Assembly: GCA_031277235.1 (NCBI GenBank)
Contig: JAITMT010000390.1
Span: 1-7,574, forward strand
Reading direction: 5' to 3'
DNA length: 7,574 bases
Source: Tannerella sp.
GTDB lineage: Bacteria > Bacteroidota > Bacteroidia > Bacteroidales > Tannerellaceae
Within the stretch, counting starts at the first letter, position 1; every line of letters begins with the position of its first letter. Position numbers and translations under genes: made by a program. Shown in pieces: positions 1 through 7,144 of the stretch. The notes under the pieces are model-generated. The model did no database searches, had not been told where the DNA came from, and worked only from the letters and a program-made list of their open reading frames with translations.

Positions 1-95
1 ATCTCTCCCCAGTACTGCTTTGTTTTTTCATTCATGTCTTCGCACGAAAACATGACAATCGTACAAAGTGTTAAAAATAAAATATTATATTTCAT
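1..95 (-). CDS. Putative surface lipoprotein, DUF4998-like, N-terminal fragment
   Basis: This is the last gene of the susCD operon visible here, cut by the left edge after 31 codons. The start ATG (95-93) lies 24 bp after the stop of the preceding lipoprotein gene. The translation begins MKYNILFLTLCTIVMFSC, a charged then hydrophobic signal peptide ending in a lipobox (MFSC, Cys18), so the product should be a signal peptidase II lipoprotein. The mature start, CEDMNEKTKQYWGE, resembles what I remember of the start of DUF4998 proteins (C-D-D-M-N, then a Tyr and Gly-Glu). That family often follows DUF4959/DUF5000 proteins in susCD loci. The lipoprotein call is solid. The family call is an inference from a short stretch plus gene order. 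The role is unknown, probably surface ligand binding. Confidence 0.7.
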   Translation of the reverse strand, partial: MKYNILFLTLCTIVMFSCEDMNEKTKQYWGE

Positions 96-119
96 ATCTT
101 TAAATGCTTAGAGTTTAAA

Positions 120-1394
120 TTATCTGTTAGCCCTTCTTCCATATAATGTTATTTCGGAGAGGCAATTGGCGTCGTCCAGCGTATAATTGCCGCCGAAACC
201 CTTGTAAGCCTCATAGCGGAACCAGCGGGTTGGTTTGGTGTATTGCGGGTCATCCGGATAAAAATAAGCCATATCTCCGGCTTCTCCCAAACGCACAAAT
301 TCGATTCCGCTAAGCCCTACGGGTTGCAGGATCTTGTGTTCGTTAATCGGTCCTTCCCATGAATTGGTTGCATCGTCCCAGATATATAAACGGAAGATGC
401 CGACATTTTCATACTGGTAATATTGCCCTCTATCTACGTTTGCCAGACCGCCCGAATGGCGCTGGGTGGTGATGATGCGACTCAGTTCATAATAGTCGCC
501 CATATCAATGATAAAGTTCCAGGGCATATTTCCATCCGCCTGCCTGCCGGTACGTCCCCTCGATTGCGTGTGCAAAAAATTCAGGTTGTCGCCCCGGTCA
601 ATAATGCCATCTATTACTTTGCTGTTCCGTCCTTCCAGACCGTCGCCGAAGCACATGGGAACGCCTCCGATAGAATCGTTCGGATTGGGCAATATCCAAT
701 TGCTTTTCGGAATCTCGATATCTTCCAGCAGGACAAACTGTCCCTTATCAATATCTCCCGTGATATTGTCGTAGATATCCTTCACCCTTACCTTTACGCT
801 AACCGGTTCACTTTGCGAAAGATTCAAATCATTCACGAATCGTCTGTCCGTTTCAAGATTGGAGGAGAATACGGTCGTGAACGAGTAGGTCGTTCCCTGT
901 TGCGTATAACTGAAATCAACATATACATAAATGTTCTGTTCCAGTTCATTCGTCCAGTCCACTACCAGGGAACCGAAACCCGGTTTCACAATGATTGAGT
1001 TTGCCACACGGGTATAAGCGGGTTCCAGGGGAGTTACCCTGATACTGGTTGGCGCGGAGCGAACCCGGTTTCTGTTGACCGCATACAGGTTCACCGTATA
1101 TTCCTTCATGTCCGAAAATCCGAAAATGGAAAGCGAATCGCTGTAAAAGGAAGATGTAAACATGATTGTTTGATTTCTTTCGTTTACATATTCGGCTTCT
1201 ATTTGCAACAGATCTTCATCGTCCGGAATTGTATAGAACAGTTTCGCACCTCCAAACAGCGGTTCATAAGTTACGTTGCTGACTGCTCCCGGAGGATTTC
1301 CGCCTCCTTCCGGTTGATAGCGTCCTTCTTCCTTGCAGGAATTTACACTGAATCCCATTAACAGTGCAAACAATATAAATTTTATTATTTTCAT
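120..1394 (-). CDS. Surface lipoprotein with DUF4959, DUF5126 and DUF5000-like (F5/8-type) regions
   Basis: A 424-residue predicted lipoprotein encoded right after the SusD-like gene. Residues 1-20 (MKIIKFILFALLMGFSVNSC) form a signal peptide with lipobox VNSC, and Cys20 is the predicted lipidated residue. Acidic residues follow (CKEE), which would fit surface export. About 25-122 is a fibronectin-III-like beta region with the GGAKLFYTIPDDEDL segment typical of DUF4959. About 125-230 is a second beta-rich region in the place of DUF5126. About 235-424 looks like a galactose-binding/discoidin fold (DUF5000), rich in Trp and Tyr, with the core PWNFIIDMGDYYELSRI and the ending LSEITLYGRR. The order DUF4959-DUF5126-DUF5000 is usual for this family. 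No catalytic signature is seen, so glycan binding beside SusD is the likely role. The gene begins 26 bp after the susD-like stop. Domain names come from family recall, not a search. Confidence 0.88.
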   Translation of the reverse strand: MKIIKFILFALLMGFSVNSCKEEGRYQPEGGGNPPGAVSNVTYEPLFGGAKLFYTIPDDEDLLQIEAEYVNERNQTIMFTSSFYSDSLSIFGFSDMKEYTVNLYAVNRNRVRSAPTSIRVTPLEPAYTRVANSIIVKPGFGSLVVDWTNELEQNIYVYVDFSYTQQGTTYSFTTVFSSNLETDRRFVNDLNLSQSEPVSVKVRVKDIYDNITGDIDKGQFVLLEDIEIPKSNWILPNPNDSIGGVPMCFGDGLEGRNSKVIDGIIDRGDNLNFLHTQSRGRTGRQADGNMPWNFIIDMGDYYELSRIITTQRHSGGLANVDRGQYYQYENVGIFRLYIWDDATNSWEGPINEHKILQPVGLSGIEFVRLGEAGDMAYFYPDDPQYTKPTRWFRYEAYKGFGGNYTLDDANCLSEITLYGRRANR

Positions 1395-1420
1395 AATTCT
1401 ATCTGTTTTTATTGTTTATA

Positions 1421-3385
1421 TTACCAACCCGGATTCTGTATCAGGTTGCCGTTTGTATTCATTTCGTTCAAATCAATAGGCCATAAACAGTCACGCAGGG
1501 TAAACCGGCGCGTTTGTTTGGCTTCCAGTACGAAGAATGTCGAACTCGAAGTTCCGTCGTATTTCCATCCCGAGATTGGAACCGAAAATTCCCGGACTGC
1601 CCGTTTGTGCCGGTGCATGTCCCAGAAGCGGCTTCCTTCGAAAGCCAGTTCAATCCCTCTTTCCTGCAGGATGATGTCGCGTAATCCTTCTTTTGTCCGG
1701 TGTTTATTCACCGTTTTTGCGATCGTGGCATCTGCCCATACGGTTTCCACATCGGGTATGCCGGCTCTCCTGCGTACTCTGTTTATCAAGTCATATACTT
1801 CCTGCGAGGGTCCGCTGAATTCGTTAAGGGCTTCCGCTTTCATCAGATAAAGATCTGCCATGCGAACAATCGGATAGGGATACTTGATGGTTCTCTGCCA
1901 GGCTCCGGACATGTTTTCCGGATGTACGAATTTCTTCAAGGCAATGCCCGTGCAATAATAGTCCGTAGTGTGTTGGGAGGAGTTAAATCCTCCGATTTGT
2001 CCCTGGTACATCATGGTAGGCATCCGGTATGCCTGGGTACGCCAATACCCTCCGGTAATAGCCATGTTGGCATAGAAACGGGGCTCCCTGTCCAAGTACA
2101 TTTGAATCGTTTCCACACCCGGCTGCATGATTCCCCATAACTCCTGATATTCGGGCTCATTCTGTCCCGGTGTCGTTACGATATCGAACATTCTGTCGGT
2201 GTCGAAAGTCAAGTCTTCATCGGTAGGCAAGCCGTTCTTTGTATAATATCTGGACATCACCTGATAGGTTGCAGCCATCCATTGCCAGGAAAATTCAGGG
2301 GTATTTTGCTGTCCCTCGTATCCCGACGGCAAGCGCATATTCGTGGAAGAAGACAATTCTCCCTGCCCGTAATAATTGATGTTGGAGTTTCCCCAGACCA
2401 GTTCCTGATTCCAGGGGTCGCAGACGACCATCCGGTTATTATACAAAATCTGCATGTTTTCCCTGTTTTTCTCAAACGCCTCGGTATCATACAGGTATGG
2501 TTCTTTCTGAAAGGTATATAAGGCTTTCCCGTTGGATTCGGCGAGGGCGATAGCCTCGTTCAGCGCGGTAATGGCTTCCTGCCATTTATTTGCGTCATAT
2601 TGCATGGGGAAGAATGGCTGACCGTCGTGGTCGTAGAAGTCGCCGAAATATTCCTGATTACCGTTGAAAAAAGGACTGGCTCTGAAGAACAGCACCCGGG
2701 CTTTGATGGCTCTTGCCGCAATCTGGTCAACCTGCCCTGCATTGTTTGCCGTAGCCCGTTCGGTCAGGTCGGGGATCGCTTCATCCATCAAGTTGATGAT
2801 GTAAGTGAAACATTCTTCCACTTTGGTGCGCGGCTGAAACAGGACATCACTGGAGGCGTCCGGATCAATAACGCCTTCCGGAGGCAACACGATGGGACCG
2901 TAATATTGAACCAGTAAAAAAGCGTAATAGGCTTTCAGGAATTTCACCTGCGCTTTCCAGTCATTGATTTCCTGTTCGGTCATATCCTGTACCAAATCAA
3001 TGTAATTCAAAAAGATTTCGCATTGATTGAGCCCCTGATAGAGCGGTTTAGCGCCGTTCCAGCCTGACCAGAATCCCAGAATTGGCGCGGTTTCCGACTG
3101 CAAGCCCCGCATTATCCGGATTGCTAACAAACTACCCGTTTGGTCGTTATAATCCAGACGTCCTACATATTCGTCGCCCAAACTCCAGGTCGTTCGGTGC
3201 GTATCCGATTCATAAGGCATGTAACTATATACTTTTGCCAAAGCGTCGTAAGCGCTTTCCTTGGTCGCAAATATTTCTTCCAGTGTCAGCGTATTGTCCG
3301 GCACGACGTCCAGATATTTAGCGCAGGATGGCAGTAACAATACCGACAGGGTTAATATTGATAATATTATTTTAATTTGTTTCAT
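1421..3385 (-). CDS. SusD/RagB-family nutrient-binding outer-membrane lipoprotein
   Basis: The partner of the SusC-like transporter encoded just upstream, about 654 residues from the chosen start. SusD proteins sit on the cell surface as a hinged lid over SusC and capture ligand. The N-terminus MKQIKIILSILTLSVLLLPS is followed by Cys21 (lipobox LPSC), then AKYLDVVPDN, the usual mature start of the family. The C-terminal part has the SusD/RagB hallmarks: LYLMKAEALNE, INRVRRRAGIP, IILQERGIELAFEGSRFWD, and the ending LIQNPGW. I chose the ATG at 3385 because the signal peptide begins there and a GGAAA stands just upstream. An in-frame ATG at 3397 would add MEIN and has no ribosome-binding site. 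The protein is at the long end for the family, whose members are often 500-600 residues. The ligand cannot be deduced. Confidence 0.95.
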   Translation of the reverse strand: MKQIKIILSILTLSVLLLPSCAKYLDVVPDNTLTLEEIFATKESAYDALAKVYSYMPYESDTHRTTWSLGDEYVGRLDYNDQTGSLLAIRIMRGLQSETAPILGFWSGWNGAKPLYQGLNQCEIFLNYIDLVQDMTEQEINDWKAQVKFLKAYYAFLLVQYYGPIVLPPEGVIDPDASSDVLFQPRTKVEECFTYIINLMDEAIPDLTERATANNAGQVDQIAARAIKARVLFFRASPFFNGNQEYFGDFYDHDGQPFFPMQYDANKWQEAITALNEAIALAESNGKALYTFQKEPYLYDTEAFEKNRENMQILYNNRMVVCDPWNQELVWGNSNINYYGQGELSSSTNMRLPSGYEGQQNTPEFSWQWMAATYQVMSRYYTKNGLPTDEDLTFDTDRMFDIVTTPGQNEPEYQELWGIMQPGVETIQMYLDREPRFYANMAITGGYWRTQAYRMPTMMYQGQIGGFNSSQHTTDYYCTGIALKKFVHPENMSGAWQRTIKYPYPIVRMADLYLMKAEALNEFSGPSQEVYDLINRVRRRAGIPDVETVWADATIAKTVNKHRTKEGLRDIILQERGIELAFEGSRFWDMHRHKRAVREFSVPISGWKYDGTSSSTFFVLEAKQTRRFTLRDCLWPIDLNEMNTNGNLIQNPGW

Positions 3386-3390
3386 ATTTA

Positions 3391-3395
3391 TTTCC
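3391..3395 (-). promoter_or_regulatory. Ribosome-binding site deciding the susD-like start
   Basis: On the minus strand GGAAA stands 5 nt before the ATG at 3385. It overlaps the alternative in-frame ATG at 3397, which has only AT-rich sequence and the susC stop in front of it. This favours the shorter protein beginning MKQIKI. Shine-Dalgarno matches are weak in Bacteroidota, so this is supporting evidence only. Confidence 0.4.
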
Positions 3396-3405
3396 ATTTA
3401 AAATG

Positions 3406-6400
3406 TTAAAAATTAAGTTGGAGTCCCAAACTGAATCTCCGGTTGGGCGGATAGCCCAGTCCGGCTCTTCTCTTTTCCGGATCCCACATTTTGAATTTGC
3501 TGATTACGAATAAATTTTCCACTGTGGCATAGAGACGTACATTTTGAAGACCTATGTTTTCCAGTTTCTGGAAGTTATACCCTGCTTCAATCGTCTTCAT
3601 GCGAAGGAAAGAACCGTCGCGCAGCCACCAGGAAGATTGCACCATATTGTTGAGAATCGGCGTGGTTGACAGGCGGGGCCAGAAAGAGTACACATCCGGA
3701 TCCGCTTCGCTCCAGTAATCATTCGCCACGATTTCCAACGCATTTCTCCTGCCCACAAAAGGAGCAATCCCTTCGTCATTATAGACGCCCGGATGAATGA
3801 AAAACGAAACCCTGGCATTTCCCTGAAAGAAGAAGGATAAATCGAAGTTCTTATATCCGGTGGAGAGACCGAAACCGTATTGCATCTGTGGCTCGGTCGG
3901 ATAGCCTAAAGGCACCATGTCGTTCGTATTGACCACGCCGTCGCCGTTGATATCCTTGTATTTGATGTCTCCTGCCATATACTCGCTTTGAAAATCCTGA
4001 CGGGGGGAATTGGCGATTTCCTGTTCGTCCACAAACAGGCGTTCCGCCAGCAAGCCCCACTGTTGATCCCGGTTATGTCCCAAACGTTTCAGATACTCGT
4101 CGGGATAATCCTTTTCATCCAACTGGGTGTATTTGTTGTCGACCGTAGTCAGATTCACTCTTCCCGTAATCCAAAATTCGGGAGTAATAAAATGCTGGTA
4201 GTCAATCGAACCGTCCCATCCCCAGGCTTTCAGGGCGCCGACATTTCCGCTGACGGACGCTGAAAGTCCGGCAGTGGCAGGAAAATTCTGCCGCAGCATG
4301 TAAATATTTCTCCGGTCTTCTCCGAATTTTTCAACCTGAAATTTCAGTTTGTCCTTGAAGAAATAGGCTTCCACGCCGGCATTCCACTTGGTGGAAGTCT
4401 CCCAGGTAATATCCGGATTGGCATACCGGTTAATGGAATATCCTCCGTAGGAATTCATGAACGATTCTCCCCAGCGATATCCCTGATTGATTGCAGCATC
4501 GGGATTATAGGTAACAATATCCGACAGATAGAAGAAACGGTCTCTGCGTTCCGCAATCTTGTCGTTACCAAGTTTTCCGATACTTCCTTTCAGTTTGAAA
4601 GTACTGACGATGTTTTTCAGTGGCGCCCAGAACTTTTCATTCGATACCATCCATCCGGCGGCTATGGAAGGAAAGAATCCCCAGCGTTTGTCGCCGTCAA
4701 ATTTTTCGGAACCGTTGTATCCGAATGCCAGTTCGAGAAAATAGCGCGTATCGTAGTCGTAGGAAAACCGTCCGGAAATTCCGGTATTTTTCTCGGGTAA
4801 GGTTTCATAAATAGAGGTACTGATTCCCGCTGTAAGCAGTTGCTCCTGCATGATGCCCACCAGTGTAGCGCCAACGTTATGCAATCCAAACTGGTTTGCC
4901 CAGGCAGCCCGTGCTTCAAAATAATATTTAAACTCTGCATTTCGTCCGGGTACCACATCACCCAGGTGCGCCGAGCCGGAAGTCGGATTCAGCAGCCATA
5001 GCGTATGTTCCCCGGTAACCTGGTTATACGATTCCAGATCATAGAAATAAGGGAAATAGGTACGGGTACTGGTATATTTTGTCCAGTTGTCAACAGCGCC
5101 TTTCAATTGCACGTTTAAACCCGGAATAATGGAACCTAAATCCTGTTTCAGCGTAGCTTGAGCCGTAATGGTACTTTCGTTGCGGTCGGTATAGCCGCGG
5201 GTCATTTCAGCGTAGGGATTCCATTTCATTCCGCCATCCACATACGTGTTGCCGAAAAGAGTCCAGGTGGTGAAACGGTTGGCTTCATCCGGTTCATAGA
5301 CCGTTGGAAAATCCACCGGATTACTGTTCATAACGTCGCTGAAAATACGGGTAGTAGCTCCCGGCTGATCCGGAAGAAAATTTTCCCATGGACCGGTTTG
5401 CCGTTCAAAACGTCCATTTACCTGCGTTTCAAGAGTCGTTGTTTTTGTCAATTTGAAAGTTACATTGCTGCGGATATTGAAGCGGTTGATGGATATGTTG
5501 GTGTTGTAATTATTTCGTGGATCAACTTTCAACAGTCCGGTCTCGTGCTCGAAACCTCCGGCAACATAGTAATTGGCAACCTGACCTCCACCCGATATAT
5601 TGATATTCGCCCGGGTATTGTTCGTCGAATGCTTGAAGATTTCCTCGTACCAGTCAATATTCGGATAAATCATCGGATTCACCCCGTCAATGGTGGATTG
5701 TATCTTTTGCTCGCTGTAATACGGTCCCAGCAGAGGGTCGCGGGTCATCCGGGCTTCGTTGTACATCCGCATATAGGTTACACCGTCCGCCAACTTGGGT
5801 ATTTGGGTCGGAGTCGAGATATTGGATTCGACACGGACATTGAGTTTTACAGGTCCTTCTATACCCTTTTTCGTTTCTATAATTAAAATACCGTTTGCAG
5901 CCCGGGAGCCGTACAGTACGGTGGCGGCAGCATCTTTCAAGACAGAGAAACTCTCAACATCGTCCGGATGTAAACGGGCTAAATCGTCCATAGTAGATTC
6001 AAAACCGTCAATCAGGACAAGTGGATCCACATTGTACCCGAAAGAAGTAACTCCGCGCACAAAGAATCTTGCGTTGTCCCGTCCGGGTTCTCCCGTTGTC
6101 GAATAGGAGATCAACCCCGGAATCCTTCCCGCAAAAGCAGTCGTTAAATTACTCGAAGGAATCCGCAGGTCTGCCGCCCGCACCGTTTCGATGGACGAGA
6201 CCACGCTCGTCTTTTTTTGCTGACCGAAAGCGACGACCGTTACTTCGTCGAGCAAATTTGCATCGTCATACAGAGAGACTTCGATCACATTGCGGTTACC
6301 CACAACCTCGTTCACCGAAGTTTTTCCGGTAAAGGAAAATACAACCGTATCTCCCACAGACGCCTGAATGGAGTATTCGCCGTTGGCATCGGTCGCCATT

Positions 6401-6552
6401 CCCTGCAGCGTTCTTTTGTTGAAGACGGTTGCTCCTTGCAATCCGGAACCGTCCGCAGCATCTTTCACAACACCCGTAATCGTCTTGGCTTGTCCAAAAC
6501 CGTACAGGCTCACTAACATAAATAGAAAAGATCCGATAATTCTAAATTTCAT
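3406..6552 (-). CDS. SusC/RagA-family TonB-dependent outer-membrane transporter
   Basis: A full-length 1048-residue SusC-like porin that imports an oligomeric nutrient with energy from TonB-ExbBD. Residues 1-21 (MKFRIIGSFLFMLVSLYGFGQ) form a signal peptide. About 24-96 is a carboxypeptidase-regulatory-like beta domain (TITGVVKDAADGSGLQGATV, DANGEYSI). LDEVTVVAFG at 101-110 is the TonB-box region. The plug spans about 115-230 and carries the SusC signatures FVRGV, PLVLIDG and VLKDAAATVLYGSRAANGIL. The rest is the 22-strand barrel, ending in RRFSLGLQLNF with the terminal Phe expected for BAM insertion. There is no STN domain before the regulatory-like domain, so signalling to an anti-sigma factor is not expected. 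Spacing of 20 bp to the susD-like start indicates co-transcription. The start ATG has only a weak AGAA upstream, normal for the phylum. Substrate unknown. Confidence 0.97.
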   Translation of the reverse strand: MKFRIIGSFLFMLVSLYGFGQAKTITGVVKDAADGSGLQGATVFNKRTLQGMATDANGEYSIQASVGDTVVFSFTGKTSVNEVVGNRNVIEVSLYDDANLLDEVTVVAFGQQKKTSVVSSIETVRAADLRIPSSNLTTAFAGRIPGLISYSTTGEPGRDNARFFVRGVTSFGYNVDPLVLIDGFESTMDDLARLHPDDVESFSVLKDAAATVLYGSRAANGILIIETKKGIEGPVKLNVRVESNISTPTQIPKLADGVTYMRMYNEARMTRDPLLGPYYSEQKIQSTIDGVNPMIYPNIDWYEEIFKHSTNNTRANINISGGGQVANYYVAGGFEHETGLLKVDPRNNYNTNISINRFNIRSNVTFKLTKTTTLETQVNGRFERQTGPWENFLPDQPGATTRIFSDVMNSNPVDFPTVYEPDEANRFTTWTLFGNTYVDGGMKWNPYAEMTRGYTDRNESTITAQATLKQDLGSIIPGLNVQLKGAVDNWTKYTSTRTYFPYFYDLESYNQVTGEHTLWLLNPTSGSAHLGDVVPGRNAEFKYYFEARAAWANQFGLHNVGATLVGIMQEQLLTAGISTSIYETLPEKNTGISGRFSYDYDTRYFLELAFGYNGSEKFDGDKRWGFFPSIAAGWMVSNEKFWAPLKNIVSTFKLKGSIGKLGNDKIAERRDRFFYLSDIVTYNPDAAINQGYRWGESFMNSYGGYSINRYANPDITWETSTKWNAGVEAYFFKDKLKFQVEKFGEDRRNIYMLRQNFPATAGLSASVSGNVGALKAWGWDGSIDYQHFITPEFWITGRVNLTTVDNKYTQLDEKDYPDEYLKRLGHNRDQQWGLLAERLFVDEQEIANSPRQDFQSEYMAGDIKYKDINGDGVVNTNDMVPLGYPTEPQMQYGFGLSTGYKNFDLSFFFQGNARVSFFIHPGVYNDEGIAPFVGRRNALEIVANDYWSEADPDVYSFWPRLSTTPILNNMVQSSWWLRDGSFLRMKTIEAGYNFQKLENIGLQNVRLYATVENLFVISKFKMWDPEKRRAGLGYPPNRRFSLGLQLNF

Positions 6553-6573
6553 AGATTCTAAATTTTTAAGTTA

Positions 6574-6588
6574 ATATTGAATGAGTTA
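6574..6588 (-). repeat. 15-nt direct repeat, copy 2 (near susC start)
   Basis: On the minus strand this reads TAACTCATTCAATAT. It matches 6703-6717 (TAACTCATTGAATAT) at 14 of 15 positions in the same orientation, 129 bp away. It ends 21 bp before the susC-like ATG. It could be a protein- or RNA-binding motif, or the trace of a small duplication. Confidence 0.5.
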
Positions 6589-6599
6589 ATGGACATAAA

Positions 6600-6625
6600 C
6601 CGGTTATTACTACCGGAATAACCGG
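6600..6625 (-). repeat. Leader hairpin 3: 9-bp perfect inverted repeat
   Basis: CCGGTTATT (6600-6608) pairs perfectly with AATAACCGG (6617-6625) across an 8-nt loop, actaccgg, which itself contains another CCGG. It is the most GC-rich of the three leader stems. No T-run follows in the direction of transcription, so it is not a standard terminator. Confidence 0.5.
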
Positions 6626-6643
6626 AAGCAACAAATGATATGA

Positions 6644-6672
6644 ATCTGTAAGTATCTGATTTACAGATACTT
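6644..6672 (-). repeat. Leader hairpin 2: two mutually exclusive pairings
   Basis: AAGTATCTG (6650-6658) pairs with CAGATACTT (6664-6672), a perfect 9-bp stem with a 5-nt loop. The overlapping ATCTGTAA (6644-6651) pairs with TTACAGAT (6661-6668), a perfect 8-bp stem with a 9-nt loop. The arms share bases, so only one can form at a time. This could be a switch, or a by-product of the repeated ATCTG/CAGAT words. Confidence 0.5.
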
Positions 6673-6681
6673 GAATGTTTC

Positions 6682-6692
6682 GGGGGGGGGGG
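6682..6692. repeat. Homopolymer run of 11 G (11 C in the susC leader)
   Basis: Eleven consecutive G occur on the plus strand inside an otherwise AT-rich leader, 130 bp before the susC-like ATG. G/C runs of this length slip readily during replication in many bacteria. The run lies between leader hairpins 1 and 2. It may also be a point of sequencing or assembly error, so the exact length is uncertain. Confidence 0.8.
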
Positions 6693-6702
6693 TAAATGCC
6701 TG

Positions 6703-6717
6703 ATATTCAATGAGTTA
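6703..6717 (-). repeat. 15-nt direct repeat, copy 1
   Basis: Reads TAACTCATTGAATAT on the minus strand and matches the copy at 6574-6588 with one mismatch. It directly follows the 14-bp stem of leader hairpin 1 and shares one base with it. Confidence 0.5.
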
Positions 6718-6751
6718 TACATTGATAAATTGGTGTGATTTATCAATGTAT
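6717..6751 (-). repeat. Leader hairpin 1: 14-bp perfect inverted repeat
   Basis: ATACATTGATAAAT (6717-6730) is the exact reverse complement of ATTTATCAATGTAT (6738-6751), with a 7-nt loop, tggtgtg. This is the longest perfect stem in the window. It would lie about 55 nt into the transcript from the inferred promoter. It could be an RNA hairpin that protects the 5' end or regulates expression, or a DNA operator for a dimeric regulator. It is AT-rich and has no T-run after it. Confidence 0.6.
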
Positions 6752-6811
6752 CCTTATCTTTTGAATATGTAGTTCTCACAGACATTATTTAGTTCTTCAA
6801 GTTTAACGGGA

Positions 6812-6843
6812 CAAAAGTAGGTATAAAATTTTGAATAAAAAAC
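6812..6843 (-). promoter_or_regulatory. Candidate promoter of the susC-like operon
   Basis: On the minus strand TACTTTTG (6819-6812) fits the Bacteroidota sigma-ABfr -7 consensus TAnnTTTG exactly. About 19 nt further upstream there is a T-rich GTTTT (6843-6839) in the place of the -33 TTTG, an imperfect match. Transcription would begin near 6805, giving a leader of about 250 nt. It is the best match I found upstream of the susC-like gene. The run of A/T before it would fit an UP-like region. Confidence 0.45.
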
Positions 6844-6873
6844 ATTTTTTTTATGTTCTTTAACATGATAGTT

Positions 6874-7128
6874 TCAACTGCCGGATGCAACCTTGTTTCT
6901 ACAAAAACAGGAAAGAATTTCTTTTGGTGAATAAAAGTTTAATCCGGCTTCCGGTCTGCTGTTTAATTTATACTGTATCTGATTTATTAATAGACAGTTA
7001 TTTTTATCGAAATTTATTTTCTCCGGAATATACTGCCTGATGAGTTTTGTTGGTTTTTTCAGTGAGTCCCTTTTCCCGCCAAGAAATGGATGCATAAAAA
7101 AATACGCCTGTTTTCAGCCTTTTGGTGT
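6874..7128 (-). pseudogene. Remnant of an IS30-family transposase, C-terminal end, frameshifted
   Basis: The conceptual product resembles the last 80 or so residues of Bacteroidales IS30-family transposases (DDE type). The downstream frame reads LIRQYIPEKINFD, then LNSRP, FYSPKE and a terminal NKVASGS, matching the family pattern LIRQYIPKGTDF, LNNRP, TPxE and a VAF-like tail. The preceding part continues in another frame: RLKTGVFF, SW and GLTEKTNK, where the Glu (7060-7058) would be the catalytic E of the DDE triad. One extra base in the A4 run of the minus strand (T4, 7045-7048, on plus) accounts for the main frame break. A T7 run (A7 on plus, 7096-7102) accounts for a second one near HPF. 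Nothing similar continues beyond about 7128, and the D-D residues and DNA-binding domain are absent. It cannot encode an active enzyme. Family assignment is from memory of the motif, not a search. Confidence 0.72.
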
Positions 7129-7144
7129 ACACACCTTTTTTTTA

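Larger units (their letters stand above)
6553..6805 (-). promoter_or_regulatory. Long structured 5' leader of the susC-like operon
   Basis: About 250 nt lie between the candidate promoter and the susC-like ATG. The stretch is AT-rich apart from a G11 run. In transcript order it holds a 14-bp perfect inverted repeat (6751-6717), a 15-nt repeat copy (6717-6703), the C11 run (6692-6682), a pair of competing hairpins (6672-6644), a 9-bp inverted repeat (6625-6600) and the second 15-nt copy (6588-6574). None of the hairpins is followed by a clear U-tract, so simple termination is not indicated. The leader status depends on the inferred promoter. Regulation at the RNA level, for instance by a small RNA or a protein, is a hypothesis. 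Confidence 0.45.

Noticed and set aside
423..998. Plus-strand open frame of 191 codons
   Set aside because: Antisense to the DUF4959/DUF5000-like lipoprotein gene, with no motif of its own, so a shadow of the real gene.
5158..5886. Plus-strand open frame of 242 codons
   Set aside because: It lies entirely antisense to the SusC-like gene, whose translation shows clear family motifs across the same region. The antisense product has no recognisable domain.
6558..6785. 75-codon minus-strand frame as an ordinary protein gene
   Set aside because: It has no signal peptide or domain, crosses a homopolymer run and several hairpins, and is probably a chance frame in AT-rich leader. Kept only as a hypothesis in the findings.
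6652..6986. 12-bp word GTATCTGATTTA at 6652-6663 and again at 6975-6986
   Set aside because: One copy is inside the transposase remnant and the other in leader hairpin 2. It is short, AT-rich and without matching flanks, so probably chance.
7124..7143. GGTGT/ACACC followed by eight T on the plus strand, resembling an intrinsic terminator
   Set aside because: The stem is only 5 bp with a 2-nt loop, and no plus-strand gene precedes it.
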